Source: Bacteroidaceae bacterium
GTDB lineage: Bacteria > Bacteroidota > Bacteroidia > Bacteroidales > Bacteroidaceae
Direction: 5' to 3'
Assembly: GCA_017547205.1 (NCBI GenBank)
Contig: JAFYQH010000037.1
Coordinates: 1-45,447, forward strand
Length of the DNA: 45,447 bases
The position numbers were made by a program, and so were the translations under genes. This document shows positions 8,214 through 15,457 of the stretch, in pieces; positions within the stretch are counted from its first letter, which is position 1, and each line of letters opens with the position of its first letter. The notes beneath the pieces are model-generated. The model made no database searches, was not told the origin of the DNA, and saw nothing but the letters and a program-made list of their open reading frames with translations.

Positions 8214-8849
8214 ATGGAAGCATTAGTAAAATTCTGTCTTGAACATTTGAATTATTGGACCGTGACTCTGTTCATGGCCATTGAGAGTTCTTTCATTCCC
8301 TTTCCCTCGGAGGCTGTTGTGCCACCTGCTGCATGGAAGGCTGCTGTGACTGGTGAAATGAATGTTTATATGGTTGTTGTTTTTGCCACCATTGGCGCCA
8401 TTATAGGAGCGCTTGTCAACTACTACCTGGCCTTGTGGCTGGGACGCCCGATTGTGTACCGTTTCGCCAACAGCAGTTTCGGGCATATGTGCCTCATAGA
8501 TGAGGCTAAAGTGAAATATGCCGAGGAGTACTTCGACAAGCATGGTGCGGTCTCAACTTTTGTGGGACGTCTTGTGCCTGCGGTACGTCAGCTTATATCC
8601 ATCCCTGCCGGTCTCGCACGAATGGGAATGCCCCGTTTTTTGCTGTTCACAACATTGGGCGCAGGTGTCTGGAATGCAATTCTTGCAGCTCTGGGCTATT
8701 ACATGTCCATGATTCCTGGAATGGACAGCGAAGAGGCTGTAATGTCTGCTGTGAAGGAACATAGCAGTGTCATAGGCTATGTATTCTTCGCGCTTGCTGC
8801 AGTGGCATTAGCCTATTTGGCCTATAAGGGGTTGAAGAAGGGCAAGTAG
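8214..8849 (+). CDS. DedA family membrane protein
   Basis: The 211-residue integral membrane protein belongs to the DedA/SNARE-associated (VTT) family, half-transporters linked to envelope integrity, membrane potential and, for some members, polyprenyl-phosphate or lipid flipping. Landmarks are ESSFIPFPSEAVVPPA near residues 24-39, the amphipathic FDKHGAVSTFVGRLVPAVRQLISIPAG segment containing the family arginines (about 105-130), and a C-terminal membrane helix ending in a basic tail. The start ATG lies 3 bp after the CorC-domain gene, suggesting translational coupling. Which DedA subgroup and substrate apply cannot be told from the sequence. Confidence 0.9.
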   Translation: MEALVKFCLEHLNYWTVTLFMAIESSFIPFPSEAVVPPAAWKAAVTGEMNVYMVVVFATIGAIIGALVNYYLALWLGRPIVYRFANSSFGHMCLIDEAKVKYAEEYFDKHGAVSTFVGRLVPAVRQLISIPAGLARMGMPRFLLFTTLGAGVWNAILAALGYYMSMIPGMDSEEAVMSAVKEHSSVIGYVFFALAAVALAYLAYKGLKKGK

Positions 8850-8871
8850 GTTTGTCTCTTTTTGTGAATGT

Positions 8872-8912
8872 TATAGCATGGCGGCCGGGCAATGCCCGGC
8901 CGCCATGCTATA
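8872..8912. terminator. Long GC-rich perfect inverted repeat between convergent genes
   Basis: Two perfect 20-nt arms (8872-8891 and 8893-8912) are separated by a single base, giving an extremely stable hairpin between the convergent DedA and RNase G genes (stops at 8849 and 8934). It most likely acts as a shared bidirectional terminator, although no clear T-tract follows on either strand. Confidence 0.75.
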
Positions 8913-8933
8913 GGTGCTGATTGTTCATTGCAA

Positions 8934-10514
8934 TCAATTCTTGATCTCCAATTCTTCCTTCATGTCTATCTCGTTGCCTTCCTTGTCATAGAAATGGTAT
9001 TCAAGGTAGGTTAACTTCTGGTCCGGAATCACGCGTATCCCCATGCCATACTTCATCTGCCACCTTCTGTAGAGGGAGAAGAATCCCTGTTTGATGAATG
9101 CGGCCACGTATGGGTGAACGTGCAGTCTGAATCCTTTTACTCCTGTTACGCTCGTCAAGGTGTCTATCTTGTTCTCGAGTGTCTCGGTAAACAATACCGA
9201 TGGTTGTATCTTTCCTTTTCCATGGCATACGGGGCAGCTCTCTTCCACTTCCATGTCGGTTGCCGGACGCACCCTCTGGCGCGTAATCTGCATTAGACCG
9301 AACTTGCTCAAAGGCAGGATGTTGTGCTTTGCCCTGTCACGGCTCATGTTCTCGGTCATCCTCTCATACAGTTTCTGACGGTTCTCGGCCTTGTCCATGT
9401 CGATGAAGTCGACCACTATTATTCCGCCCATATCGCGTAGCCTTAACTGTCGGGCAAGCTCATCGGCAGCCCCGAGGTTTACTTCCAGCGCATTCTCTTC
9501 CTGGTTGCTTGCATTGTTGCGGGCTCTGTTGCCGCTGTTCACGTCTACAACGTGAAGGGCTTCCGTATGCTCTATTACCAGGTATGCTCCACCCTTGAAC
9601 GATACAATCCTGCCGAATGAGGATTTTATCTGCTTTGTTATGCCGAAGTGGTCGAATATGGGCAAATCCCCGCGGTAGAGCTTTATAATTTCAACGCTCT
9701 CGGGTGCGATGATTGAAACATAGTCCCTTATTCTTTTGTAGACCTCAATGTTGTTCACGTGTATGCTTTCGTACGAAGGGTTGAATAGGTCGCGTAGCAG
9801 GGCTAATGTCCTGTCCGACTCTTCGTGAATCATTGTAGGCGGTTTGGTACTCTTCTGTACCTTTCCCACGAGTGACTCCCAACTGTTGACGAGCGACCTC
9901 AGTTCGCTGTCAAGTTCTGCTACCTTCTTTCCCTCTGCCACAGTGCGTACGATGATGCCGAAATTCTTCGGTTTTATGCTCTGTAGCAACTGCTTGAGGC
10001 GGGTGCGCTCCTCGGGGGACTTGATCTTTGATGATACCGATACCTTGTCCTCAAAGGGGATGAGTATCAGGAATCGTCCGGCAAACGACAGTTCGCATGT
10101 CAGGCGAGGGCCTTTTGTGTTTATGGGCTCCTTTGTGACCTGTACAAGAATCTCCTGTCCTGTCTGCAATGCTTCGGCAATGTTTCCCTCTTTCTTTTTC
10201 TCGGGCATGATTGATGCCTTTGAAATGGGAAAATTTTTCTTGCGATCGCTGGTGACCTGCTTCAGATACTTCTGAAGTGAGTAAAATTGTGGACCTAAGT
10301 CGGAATAGTGAAGGAAAGCTTCTTTCTCGGACCCTACATCCACGAAGCAGGCATTCAGTCCGGGCATAATTTTCTTGACTCGCCCATGATAGATATTGCC
10401 TACAGAGAACGTTTCGGTCTGTGCCTCTCTATGGAATTCTACTAACTGCTTTTCTTCGGTTATGGCAATTGAGATTTCATGGGAGTGTACATCTACAATA
10501 AGTTCGCTTGTCAC
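8934..10514 (-). CDS. rng: Ribonuclease G (RNase E/G family)
   Basis: RNase E/G endonucleases cut single-stranded RNA, mature 16S rRNA 5' ends and take part in mRNA decay. The protein has the S1 domain near the start (GNIYHGRVKKIMPGLNACFVDVG), the DNase I-like catalytic core with GGIIVVDFIDMD carrying the metal-binding aspartates, and the zinc-link motif ESCPVCHGKGK. The predicted protein has 526 residues, close to RNase G, with no long RNase E-type C-terminal scaffold. The start is a GTG at 10512-10514 (VTSELIVDVHSHEIS), where family homology begins. An in-frame ATG upstream at 10589 would add 25 unrelated residues and would run into the preceding terminator stem. The gene lies downstream of HU and the 29-residue mini-protein on the same strand. 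Confidence 0.93.
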   Translation of the reverse strand: MTSELIVDVHSHEISIAITEEKQLVEFHREAQTETFSVGNIYHGRVKKIMPGLNACFVDVGSEKEAFLHYSDLGPQFYSLQKYLKQVTSDRKKNFPISKASIMPEKKKEGNIAEALQTGQEILVQVTKEPINTKGPRLTCELSFAGRFLILIPFEDKVSVSSKIKSPEERTRLKQLLQSIKPKNFGIIVRTVAEGKKVAELDSELRSLVNSWESLVGKVQKSTKPPTMIHEESDRTLALLRDLFNPSYESIHVNNIEVYKRIRDYVSIIAPESVEIIKLYRGDLPIFDHFGITKQIKSSFGRIVSFKGGAYLVIEHTEALHVVDVNSGNRARNNASNQEENALEVNLGAADELARQLRLRDMGGIIVVDFIDMDKAENRQKLYERMTENMSRDRAKHNILPLSKFGLMQITRQRVRPATDMEVEESCPVCHGKGKIQPSVLFTETLENKIDTLTSVTGVKGFRLHVHPYVAAFIKQGFFSLYRRWQMKYGMGIRVIPDQKLTYLEYHFYDKEGNEIDMKEELEIKN

Positions 10515-10575
10515 AATTCTTTCTTTTGGTTTATTGGCTCCATTAACAAGAGGGTGGAGCCGACCCCCTCGCTTT

Positions 10576-10633
10576 AAAACAAAAAACAAACTTGAAGTCC
10601 TTTAACTCTCCTTGCAAGTTTGTTTTTTTGTTT
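10576..10633 (-). terminator. Terminator after the HU/mini-protein unit
   Basis: On the minus strand an A-rich run and CAAACTTG (10615-10622) pair with CAAGTTTG (10587-10594) followed by a T-rich run. This is an intrinsic terminator shape lying between the mini-protein stop and the rng start, so rng probably needs read-through or its own promoter. Confidence 0.6.
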
Positions 10634-10647
10634 GTGCAGACTAAAGA

Positions 10648-10737
10648 TTACTTGCTCTTATGTCTGTTCTTCCTCAATCTTTTTTTACGCTTGTGCGTAG
10701 ACATTTTATGTCTTTTTTTCTTTTTTCCGCTTGGCAT
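10648..10737 (-). CDS. AURKAIP1/COX24-domain mini-protein (bS22-like ribosomal protein)
   Basis: A 29-codon reading frame on the minus strand encodes MPSGKKKKRHKMSTHKRKKR followed by LRKNRHKSK, almost entirely Lys, Arg and His. It matches the short AURKAIP1/COX24-domain proteins annotated in Bacteroidota and resembles the mycobacterial ribosomal mini-protein bS22, whose core is also a KKRRKRMSKKKHRKLLRK-type basic helix. It is expected to be bound in the small ribosomal subunit. It lies between HU (31 bp upstream) and a terminator, so it is probably co-transcribed with HU. The reading frame is too short for routine gene callers, and the call rests on composition, the KM-[ST]-HKRKKRLRKNRHK motif and gene order. 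Confidence 0.82.
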   Translation of the reverse strand: MPSGKKKKRHKMSTHKRKKRLRKNRHKSK

Positions 10738-10768
10738 GGTTAAAAAATTAATTAAATGTTAACTATTA

Positions 10769-11044
10769 TTATTTCTTTACGTCATTCATGAAAGTCTTGG
10801 CGGGCTTGAATGCCGGTATGTCGTGTGCGGGGATGGTGATGGACTTCTCCTTGTGTATGTCACGGGCTGTCTTTTCAGCTCTGTGCTTGATGATGAAGCT
10901 GCCGAATCCACGCAGGTAAACTGGCTCCTGGCTTGCCAATGATGTCTTTACAACATCCATGAATGACTCAACAGTTGTCAGTACTACCGACTTCTCAATC
11001 CCTGTCTTCTTCGCAATTTCGTTTACAATCTCTGCTTTTGTCAT
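10769..11044 (-). CDS. HU family DNA-binding protein
   Basis: A 91-residue HU/IHF family protein that bends and compacts DNA as a dimer. Visible landmarks are the N-terminal helices (MTKAEIVNEIAKKTGIEKSV), the signature YLRGFGSFIIKHRAEKTARD leading into the beta arm, and the C-terminal IPAFKPAKTFMNDVKK. The conserved arm-tip proline region is represented by ITIPAHDIPAFKP. It has the usual HU length. It is transcribed from its own promoter, divergently from ssb, and is followed by the bS22-like mini-protein. Confidence 0.95.
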   Translation of the reverse strand: MTKAEIVNEIAKKTGIEKSVVLTTVESFMDVVKTSLASQEPVYLRGFGSFIIKHRAEKTARDIHKEKSITIPAHDIPAFKPAKTFMNDVKK

Positions 11045-11092
11045 CTCTATCTACGATTTTATTATAAAAGTATTTGTGTTTGTTTCGGATTA

Positions 11093-11100
11093 CAAATATA
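11093..11100 (-). promoter_or_regulatory. Predicted -7 promoter element for the HU gene
   Basis: TATATTTG on the minus strand matches TAnnTTTG, 48 nt before the HU start codon. The -33 position has only a degenerate TTTCG. Confidence 0.5.
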
Positions 11101-11266
11101 TAGCTTTTTTTGCTTTTGCCGAAATTTATATGGCATTTTTTGGAAAAATATCGTTTATTTCTCCTGTCGTGGCCTTAAAATAGGACCTGCCAGCCAATAT
11201 GTTACGTTTTCTATGCATTTTTGTGGCTGTAACTGTCAATAATTGAAAATAAACTTATACGTATTA

Positions 11267-11297
11267 TTGACAACTCGGCGCGAATTTCTTAACTTTG
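11267..11297 (+). promoter_or_regulatory. Predicted promoter of ssb
   Basis: TTG (11267-11269), a 20-nt spacer and TAACTTTG (11290-11297) form a good Bacteroidota promoter. The predicted transcription start is only about 15 nt before the ssb ATG at 11320. Confidence 0.65.
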
Positions 11298-11319
11298 CAG
11301 AGTCTAATGTATTTGGATT

Positions 11320-11706
11320 ATGTCAGTGAACAAGGTTATTCTAATAGGTAATGTGGGCAAGGAGCCCGATGTTCGTCATCTCGATCGTAATGTAGCAGTG
11401 GCCAATATGGTGCTTGCAACGACCGAGCGTGCTTATACTTTGCAGAACGGTACCCAGGTCCCTGAAAGGACTGAATGGCACAATATAGTGCTTTGGGGCG
11501 GTCTTGCCGAGGTGGCTGAGCGTTATGTGCATAAAGGTGACAGAATATATATTGAGGGTAAGATAAGGACTAATACCTATGAAGACCAGAACGGCATACG
11601 CCGTTACCGGACAGAGATCCTCGCAGAATCAATGGAGATGCTCTCGTCAAGGGGTGCGACACCTTCGCCGTCTGCGGAAGGTACGCCTTCCCAGTCTCCT
11701 TTTTAA
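11320..11706 (+). CDS. ssb: Single-stranded DNA-binding protein
   Basis: SSB coats single-stranded DNA during replication and repair and recruits partner proteins through its C-terminal tip. The 128-residue product has the OB fold core: MSVNKVILIGNVGKEPDVR, TEWHNIVLWGGLAEVAERYV, KGDRIYIEGKIRTNTYEDQNGIRRYRTEI. The linker is very short and the tail ends PSQSPF. The terminal P-F dipeptide is kept, but the acidic run (DDDIPF type) normally before it is absent, so this may be a reduced or specialised SSB with weaker partner binding. In many Bacteroidota ssb follows mutY; no mutY is seen here, the upstream neighbour being divergent HU. gldE follows 16 bp downstream, a common pairing in the phylum. 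Confidence 0.95.
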   Translation: MSVNKVILIGNVGKEPDVRHLDRNVAVANMVLATTERAYTLQNGTQVPERTEWHNIVLWGGLAEVAERYVHKGDRIYIEGKIRTNTYEDQNGIRRYRTEILAESMEMLSSRGATPSPSAEGTPSQSPF

Positions 11707-11722
11707 CTTAACCCGATAGATT

Positions 11723-13066
11723 TTGGAAACAGAAATTCCTGCTTTAGTCAATTTGTTGTCCGTTGCGCTTCCCGAAGACTTTGTGACGGCTCCGTCACCA
11801 AGTGCTGTAGTGGCGTTGTTGCTTGCCGCGTTCCTGTTGCTTTTTTCAGCGTTTGCTTCGGGTTCGGAAATTGCATTCTTTTCTTTGTCAAGAACAGAAA
11901 TTGATGAACTTGAGGATAGTAAAAGTTCTTCGGACAAGCGTCTGCTGAAGCTTCTTTCCGACCCGGACAGACTTCTTGCTACAATACTTATAGTGAACGA
12001 CTTTGTCAATGTAGGCGTTGTAATGCTACTCAACTTCTTCTTTCTCGATGTGTTGAACTTCGGCGGAGCTGTGTGGCTCGAGTTTCTTTTGATGACAGTA
12101 GTGCTGACATTTCTTCTCCTGTTGTTCGGAGAGGTGATGCCGAAGATATATTCAAAGAGCAATACGATGAAATTCGCACGCTTTGCGGCCAACGGTTTCT
12201 GTTTGTTGTCGTCAGTGCTGAGCCCCTTCTCCTCATTCCTTGTGCGTTCGACACTTTTTGCTCAGCGTCTTGTTTCAAAGAAGAATCATCTTCTCTCCGT
12301 GGATGAGCTTGAACAGGCATTGGAACTGACAGACAAGAAGGAAATCGGAGAACAGAAAAAGATGCTCGAAGGTATCATACGTTTCGGTGACGAGACTGTT
12401 AAGAATATAATGACCTCACGTCTTGATATGGTCATGCTTGATATCAGGACGCCATACAGCGAGGTGCTCAAGTGTGCAGCCGAGAATGCCTATTCCCGTA
12501 TCCCTGTATATGGCAAGACTCAGGACGATGTTAGGGGGGTGCTGTATATAAAGGACCTTATACCGCACTTGAACCGTGGCGAGACATTCCGTTGGCAGTC
12601 GCTTATCCGTCAACCGTTCTTCGTGCCCGAAACGAAGAAGATTGATGACCTGCTGTGTGACTTTCAGGCTGTGAAGGTTCACATGGCGATGGTGGTGGAT
12701 GAGTTCGGCGGAATATCGGGACTGATTACTCTTGAGGATATTATCGAAGAAATTGTCGGTGAAATAAATGATGAATTCGATGAACCGGATACATCTTATG
12801 AACTGCTCGGCGAGAATGTCTATCTTTTCGATGGAAGAACGATGCTTTCCGATTTCTACAAGATAACTGCGCTCGACAGTGACGATTTTGATGAAGTGTC
12901 GGGCGAGGCCGATACCCTGGCAGGATTGCTGCTCGAGGTAAAGGGTGAATTCCCCGTATTGCATGAGGAGATAGAGTGCAAAGGGGTCCTTTTCGAGGTG
13001 GTTCAGAAGGATAAGCGCCGTATAGTCAAGATTAAGGCGACGCTACCGGCTTCTCAAGGAATCTGA
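11723..13066 (+). CDS. gldE: GldE-like DUF21/CBS/CorC-HlyC membrane protein
   Basis: The 447-residue protein has the HlyC/CorC architecture. A DUF21 membrane domain (about 25-195) contains FASGSEIAFFSLSRTEIDELE. Paired CBS domains (about 215-335) follow, including IMTSRLDMVMLD and MVVDEFGGISGLITLEDIIEEIVGEI. A CorC_HlyC domain (about 350-440) ends with LFEVVQKDKRRIVKI. GldE was named as a gliding-motility accessory protein, but homologues are found in non-gliding Bacteroidota and may transport divalent cations. Placement directly after ssb is typical for GldE of this phylum. The start is TTG at 11723, 16 bp after ssb; no in-frame ATG gives a sensible alternative. No other gld genes are in the window. 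Confidence 0.85.
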   Translation: METEIPALVNLLSVALPEDFVTAPSPSAVVALLLAAFLLLFSAFASGSEIAFFSLSRTEIDELEDSKSSSDKRLLKLLSDPDRLLATILIVNDFVNVGVVMLLNFFFLDVLNFGGAVWLEFLLMTVVLTFLLLLFGEVMPKIYSKSNTMKFARFAANGFCLLSSVLSPFSSFLVRSTLFAQRLVSKKNHLLSVDELEQALELTDKKEIGEQKKMLEGIIRFGDETVKNIMTSRLDMVMLDIRTPYSEVLKCAAENAYSRIPVYGKTQDDVRGVLYIKDLIPHLNRGETFRWQSLIRQPFFVPETKKIDDLLCDFQAVKVHMAMVVDEFGGISGLITLEDIIEEIVGEINDEFDEPDTSYELLGENVYLFDGRTMLSDFYKITALDSDDFDEVSGEADTLAGLLLEVKGEFPVLHEEIECKGVLFEVVQKDKRRIVKIKATLPASQGI

Positions 13067-13155
13067 TTTAAAAAGCCTACGGATCTTTCAAGTATCTATG
13101 TCATGCGTTTTTTAAGTGCATGAAAGTTTTTTACACGTTCGCTTATTGAGCTTTT

Positions 13156-13342
13156 GCTCGTTTGTTACTATATTTGAGATAAATCTTGAATATATTCTTC
13201 ACTCGCTGTGAAATAACCAAGCAAGCTTTGTTTATCTCGCTCGTTTGTTACTATATTTGAGGTAAATCTCGAATATATTCTTCACTCGCTGTGAAATAAC
13301 CAAGCAAGCTTTGTTTATCTCGCTCGTTTGTTACTATATTTG
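13156..13342 (+). repeat. 83-bp tandem repeat (two full copies plus a partial) carrying promoter boxes
   Basis: Copy 1 (13156-13238) and copy 2 (13239-13321) are 83 bp each and differ at two positions. A third, partial copy of 21 bp (13322-13342) follows. Each copy boundary reads TTTG, about 21 nt, TATATTTG, which is the Bacteroidota promoter pattern, so the array is a set of tandem promoters pointing at the HdeD-like gene. It occupies most of the 347-bp gene-free stretch 13067-13413. The remainder of that stretch shows no gene. Confidence 0.85.
13310..13342 (+). promoter_or_regulatory. Promoter formed by the last repeat copy
   Basis: TTTG (13310-13313), a 21-nt spacer and TATATTTG (13335-13342) lie about 70 nt before the ATG at 13414. 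The same arrangement occurs 83 bp upstream (13227-13259). Confidence 0.55.
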
Positions 13343-13413
13343 CAGTGGTGCGGGCGCGGTTGTGGCGAACGTATTGCTTGGTCGAAGTGTTTTGTCTGAA
13401 AAACAGGGAATTT

Positions 13414-13947
13414 ATGGTAAATAATCTTGTACGTAGTTTGGCGACCATACTGGTGGGTGTGTTGCTGATATTCATGAACTCTGAGGCGATACTTCTCCTG
13501 GTACGCATCTTGGGTGTTGTGTTTCTGGTTCTGGCATTTGTCTCTGCTGTAAGAATTGTAATGAATAAAAGAGAACGGTTTGCTTCGAATGATGTCATCG
13601 TTTCTGTGATTGATTTGGGGTGCATTGCATTCGGGTTGTGGCTTCTTCTATCCCCCCACGTTTTTGTCGATTTTATTGTAGTACTACTTGCCTTGTCATT
13701 GATGGGGTATGCACTCTTCCAATTGTATGAACTGTTTCTTGTAAGGAAATTCGTGCGGCTGCATTGGAGTTATGTGATAGTTCCGTCTCTTCTTGTTGTG
13801 GCGGCTGTTGTAGCCATGCTGATTCCCGGCAAGACTTTGTCGCTGATGACAATTGCCATGGGAATCGGAGCTGTTATGTCCGGCTTATCAGATATTTTTA
13901 TATCTTTGTTGGTGGACGGGAGCAGATCCGAAGATACCGAGGGGTGA
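13414..13947 (+). CDS. HdeD/DUF308-like membrane protein
   Basis: A 177-residue protein made of about six hydrophobic helices arranged as repeated hairpins, resembling the HdeD/DUF308 family. HdeD of E. coli is an acid-stress membrane protein, and most homologues have no known role. The segments are LVRSLATILVGVLLIFM, LVRILGVVFLVLAFVSAVRI, the region around LGCIAFGLWLLLS, FIVVLLALSLMGYALF, the region around VPSLLVVAAVVAMLIPG and MTIAMGIGAVMSGLSDIF. The start is set at ATG 13414, preceded by AGGGAA, rather than the upstream GTG at 13345, which would add a non-hydrophobic stretch containing cysteines. Expression is predicted from the tandem-repeat promoters directly upstream. The C-terminus (DGSRSEDTEG) is polar and cytoplasmic. 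Confidence 0.68.
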   Translation: MVNNLVRSLATILVGVLLIFMNSEAILLLVRILGVVFLVLAFVSAVRIVMNKRERFASNDVIVSVIDLGCIAFGLWLLLSPHVFVDFIVVLLALSLMGYALFQLYELFLVRKFVRLHWSYVIVPSLLVVAAVVAMLIPGKTLSLMTIAMGIGAVMSGLSDIFISLLVDGSRSEDTEG

Positions 13948-14043
13948 TGCTGGCAGGGCTGTTGCTGGTAAATATTTATTTGCAGTGTAAAAAAAGTGCC
14001 GTTGAATAGATAAAAATTCATAAAAAAATGGCAACTTTGCGTT

Positions 14044-14736
14044 ATGAATGAGATAAACGAGCTGTTCAACACCATAATCTCTGAGATTACGCTCCTTGAG
14101 ATAGTTGTCAAAGGGGCAATAATCGGTATTGTCGCCTCTGCCCCTATGGGGCCGGTAGGTGTGTTGTGTGTGCAGAGAACTTTGAACAAAGGACGTGTCT
14201 ATGGTATTGTTACCGGTACAGGTGCAGCACTTAGTGATATACTGTATGCTCTTCTTACCGGTTATGGTCTCTCTTTCATATATGATTTTATCAGCAATCC
14301 GGGTACGCTATACTGGATACAGATAATAGGTGCGGTAATGATGTTTGTCTTTGGTGTACACACGTTCCGTACAAACCCTATGCAGAATACTCGCAATGTG
14401 AGCCGTAACAAGAGCAACTTGCTGCATAATGGAATAACCGGTTTTTTCATTACTTTGTCGAATCCGTTGATACTGCTGCTGTTCATGGCGCTGTTCACAC
14501 CGTTCAACTTCATGTTACCCGATATGCCTTTCGTTACACAATGCGTGGGCTATATCTCAATATTCGGCGGTGCAATGCTATGGTGGCTGTTCATTACATA
14601 TGTGGTGAACAAGTTGCGTGTGCGTTTCGATGTGCGCGGCATATGGATTATCAACCGTGTGATAGGTGTTATCGTAATGCTCTGTTCGCTGATAGGGGTA
14701 GTTCTCATTGCGACAGGTACATGGTCATTTCATTAA
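14044..14736 (+). CDS. LysE family amino-acid exporter
   Basis: The 230-residue membrane protein belongs to the LysE/RhtB superfamily of amino-acid and metabolite exporters. The N-terminal signature is clear: GAIIGIVASAPMGPVGVLCVQRTLNKG (about 23-49), followed by a G-rich second helix (GIVTGTGAALSDILYALLTGYG) and six predicted membrane helices. The family motif for the fourth region appears as ITGFFITLSNPLILLLFMALF. The substrate cannot be assigned. It starts at ATG 14044, very close to a near-consensus -7 element (CAACTTTG, 14032-14039), so the leader may be very short. It is followed by DUF4924, a common neighbour in Bacteroidales. Confidence 0.85.
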   Translation: MNEINELFNTIISEITLLEIVVKGAIIGIVASAPMGPVGVLCVQRTLNKGRVYGIVTGTGAALSDILYALLTGYGLSFIYDFISNPGTLYWIQIIGAVMMFVFGVHTFRTNPMQNTRNVSRNKSNLLHNGITGFFITLSNPLILLLFMALFTPFNFMLPDMPFVTQCVGYISIFGGAMLWWLFITYVVNKLRVRFDVRGIWIINRVIGVIVMLCSLIGVVLIATGTWSFH

Positions 14737-14872
14737 GAATGTCTTAATTATGTTCTTGTCAAGCATATCCTGTCTGCACCTTATTCTTGTATACAGTCTG
14801 TTGACGCAAGAAATGCCATGTCTGTGAAAACCAAACGGTATGAATAAGTAACATAATTAAAATTTTCAAGTC

Positions 14873-15427
14873 TTGTTAGTTTCGAAGGAGTTGAGAAAAA
14901 GCAATATAGCAGAGTATCTGCTGTATATGTGGCAGGTCGAGGACTTGTTGCGTGCCAATGACTTGTCATTGGAAAATATAAAGGCTGCGATAATTGAGCC
15001 CTACGGTCTTGATGCCGATGTAGCAAAAGAGATGGAGGAGTGGTATGGTAACCTTCTGGGTATGATGTCGTTAGAGGGGGTAAAAGAGAAAGGGCATCTG
15101 CAGATAAACAGGAATGTCATAATCAATCTTACCGACCTGCATCTGCGTCTGCTCAAATCGTCAAAAGTACCGTTCTATTCGGCTGCCTACTATAAGGCAT
15201 TGCCTTTTATTGTTGAATTCCGTACCAAGAGTGACGGACGTGACAAAGGGGAGATAGAAAACTGTTTCGATGCGCTTTACATGGTATGGCTGATGAAACT
15301 GCAGAAGAAGGAGATGAATGATGAGACACTGAAGGCGACAGCCGAGATAGGACGCTTCATATCAATGCTCTCTCTTTATTACAAGGAAGAGTCAGAATGT
15401 AGGCTCGACCTTGAAAGTGAAGAATAA
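14873..15427 (+). CDS. DUF4924 family protein
   Basis: The 184-residue soluble protein matches the Bacteroidota family DUF4924, whose function is not known. Recognisable segments are NIAEYLLYMWQVEDLLRAND near the start, EKGHLQINRNVIINLTDLHLRLL in the middle (about 79-103) and YYKALPFIVEFRTKSDG (about 113-130). It is predicted all-alpha with no signal peptide. The only plausible start giving the full N-terminus is TTG at 14873. It precedes prfC by 30 bp and follows the LysE-type exporter, so it may be in the prfC transcription unit. Confidence 0.85.
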   Translation: MLVSKELRKSNIAEYLLYMWQVEDLLRANDLSLENIKAAIIEPYGLDADVAKEMEEWYGNLLGMMSLEGVKEKGHLQINRNVIINLTDLHLRLLKSSKVPFYSAAYYKALPFIVEFRTKSDGRDKGEIENCFDALYMVWLMKLQKKEMNDETLKATAEIGRFISMLSLYYKEESECRLDLESEE

Positions 15428-15457
15428 AGGATGATTAATATAGAAAATATATTTTGA

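Noticed and set aside
10515-10589. N-terminal extension of RNase G from ATG 10589
   Set aside because: The 25 extra residues do not match the family and overlap the preceding terminator; GTG 10512-10514 fits.
13156-13342. Possible CRISPR array
   Set aside because: The 83-bp copies are directly adjacent with no spacers, and no cas genes are present.
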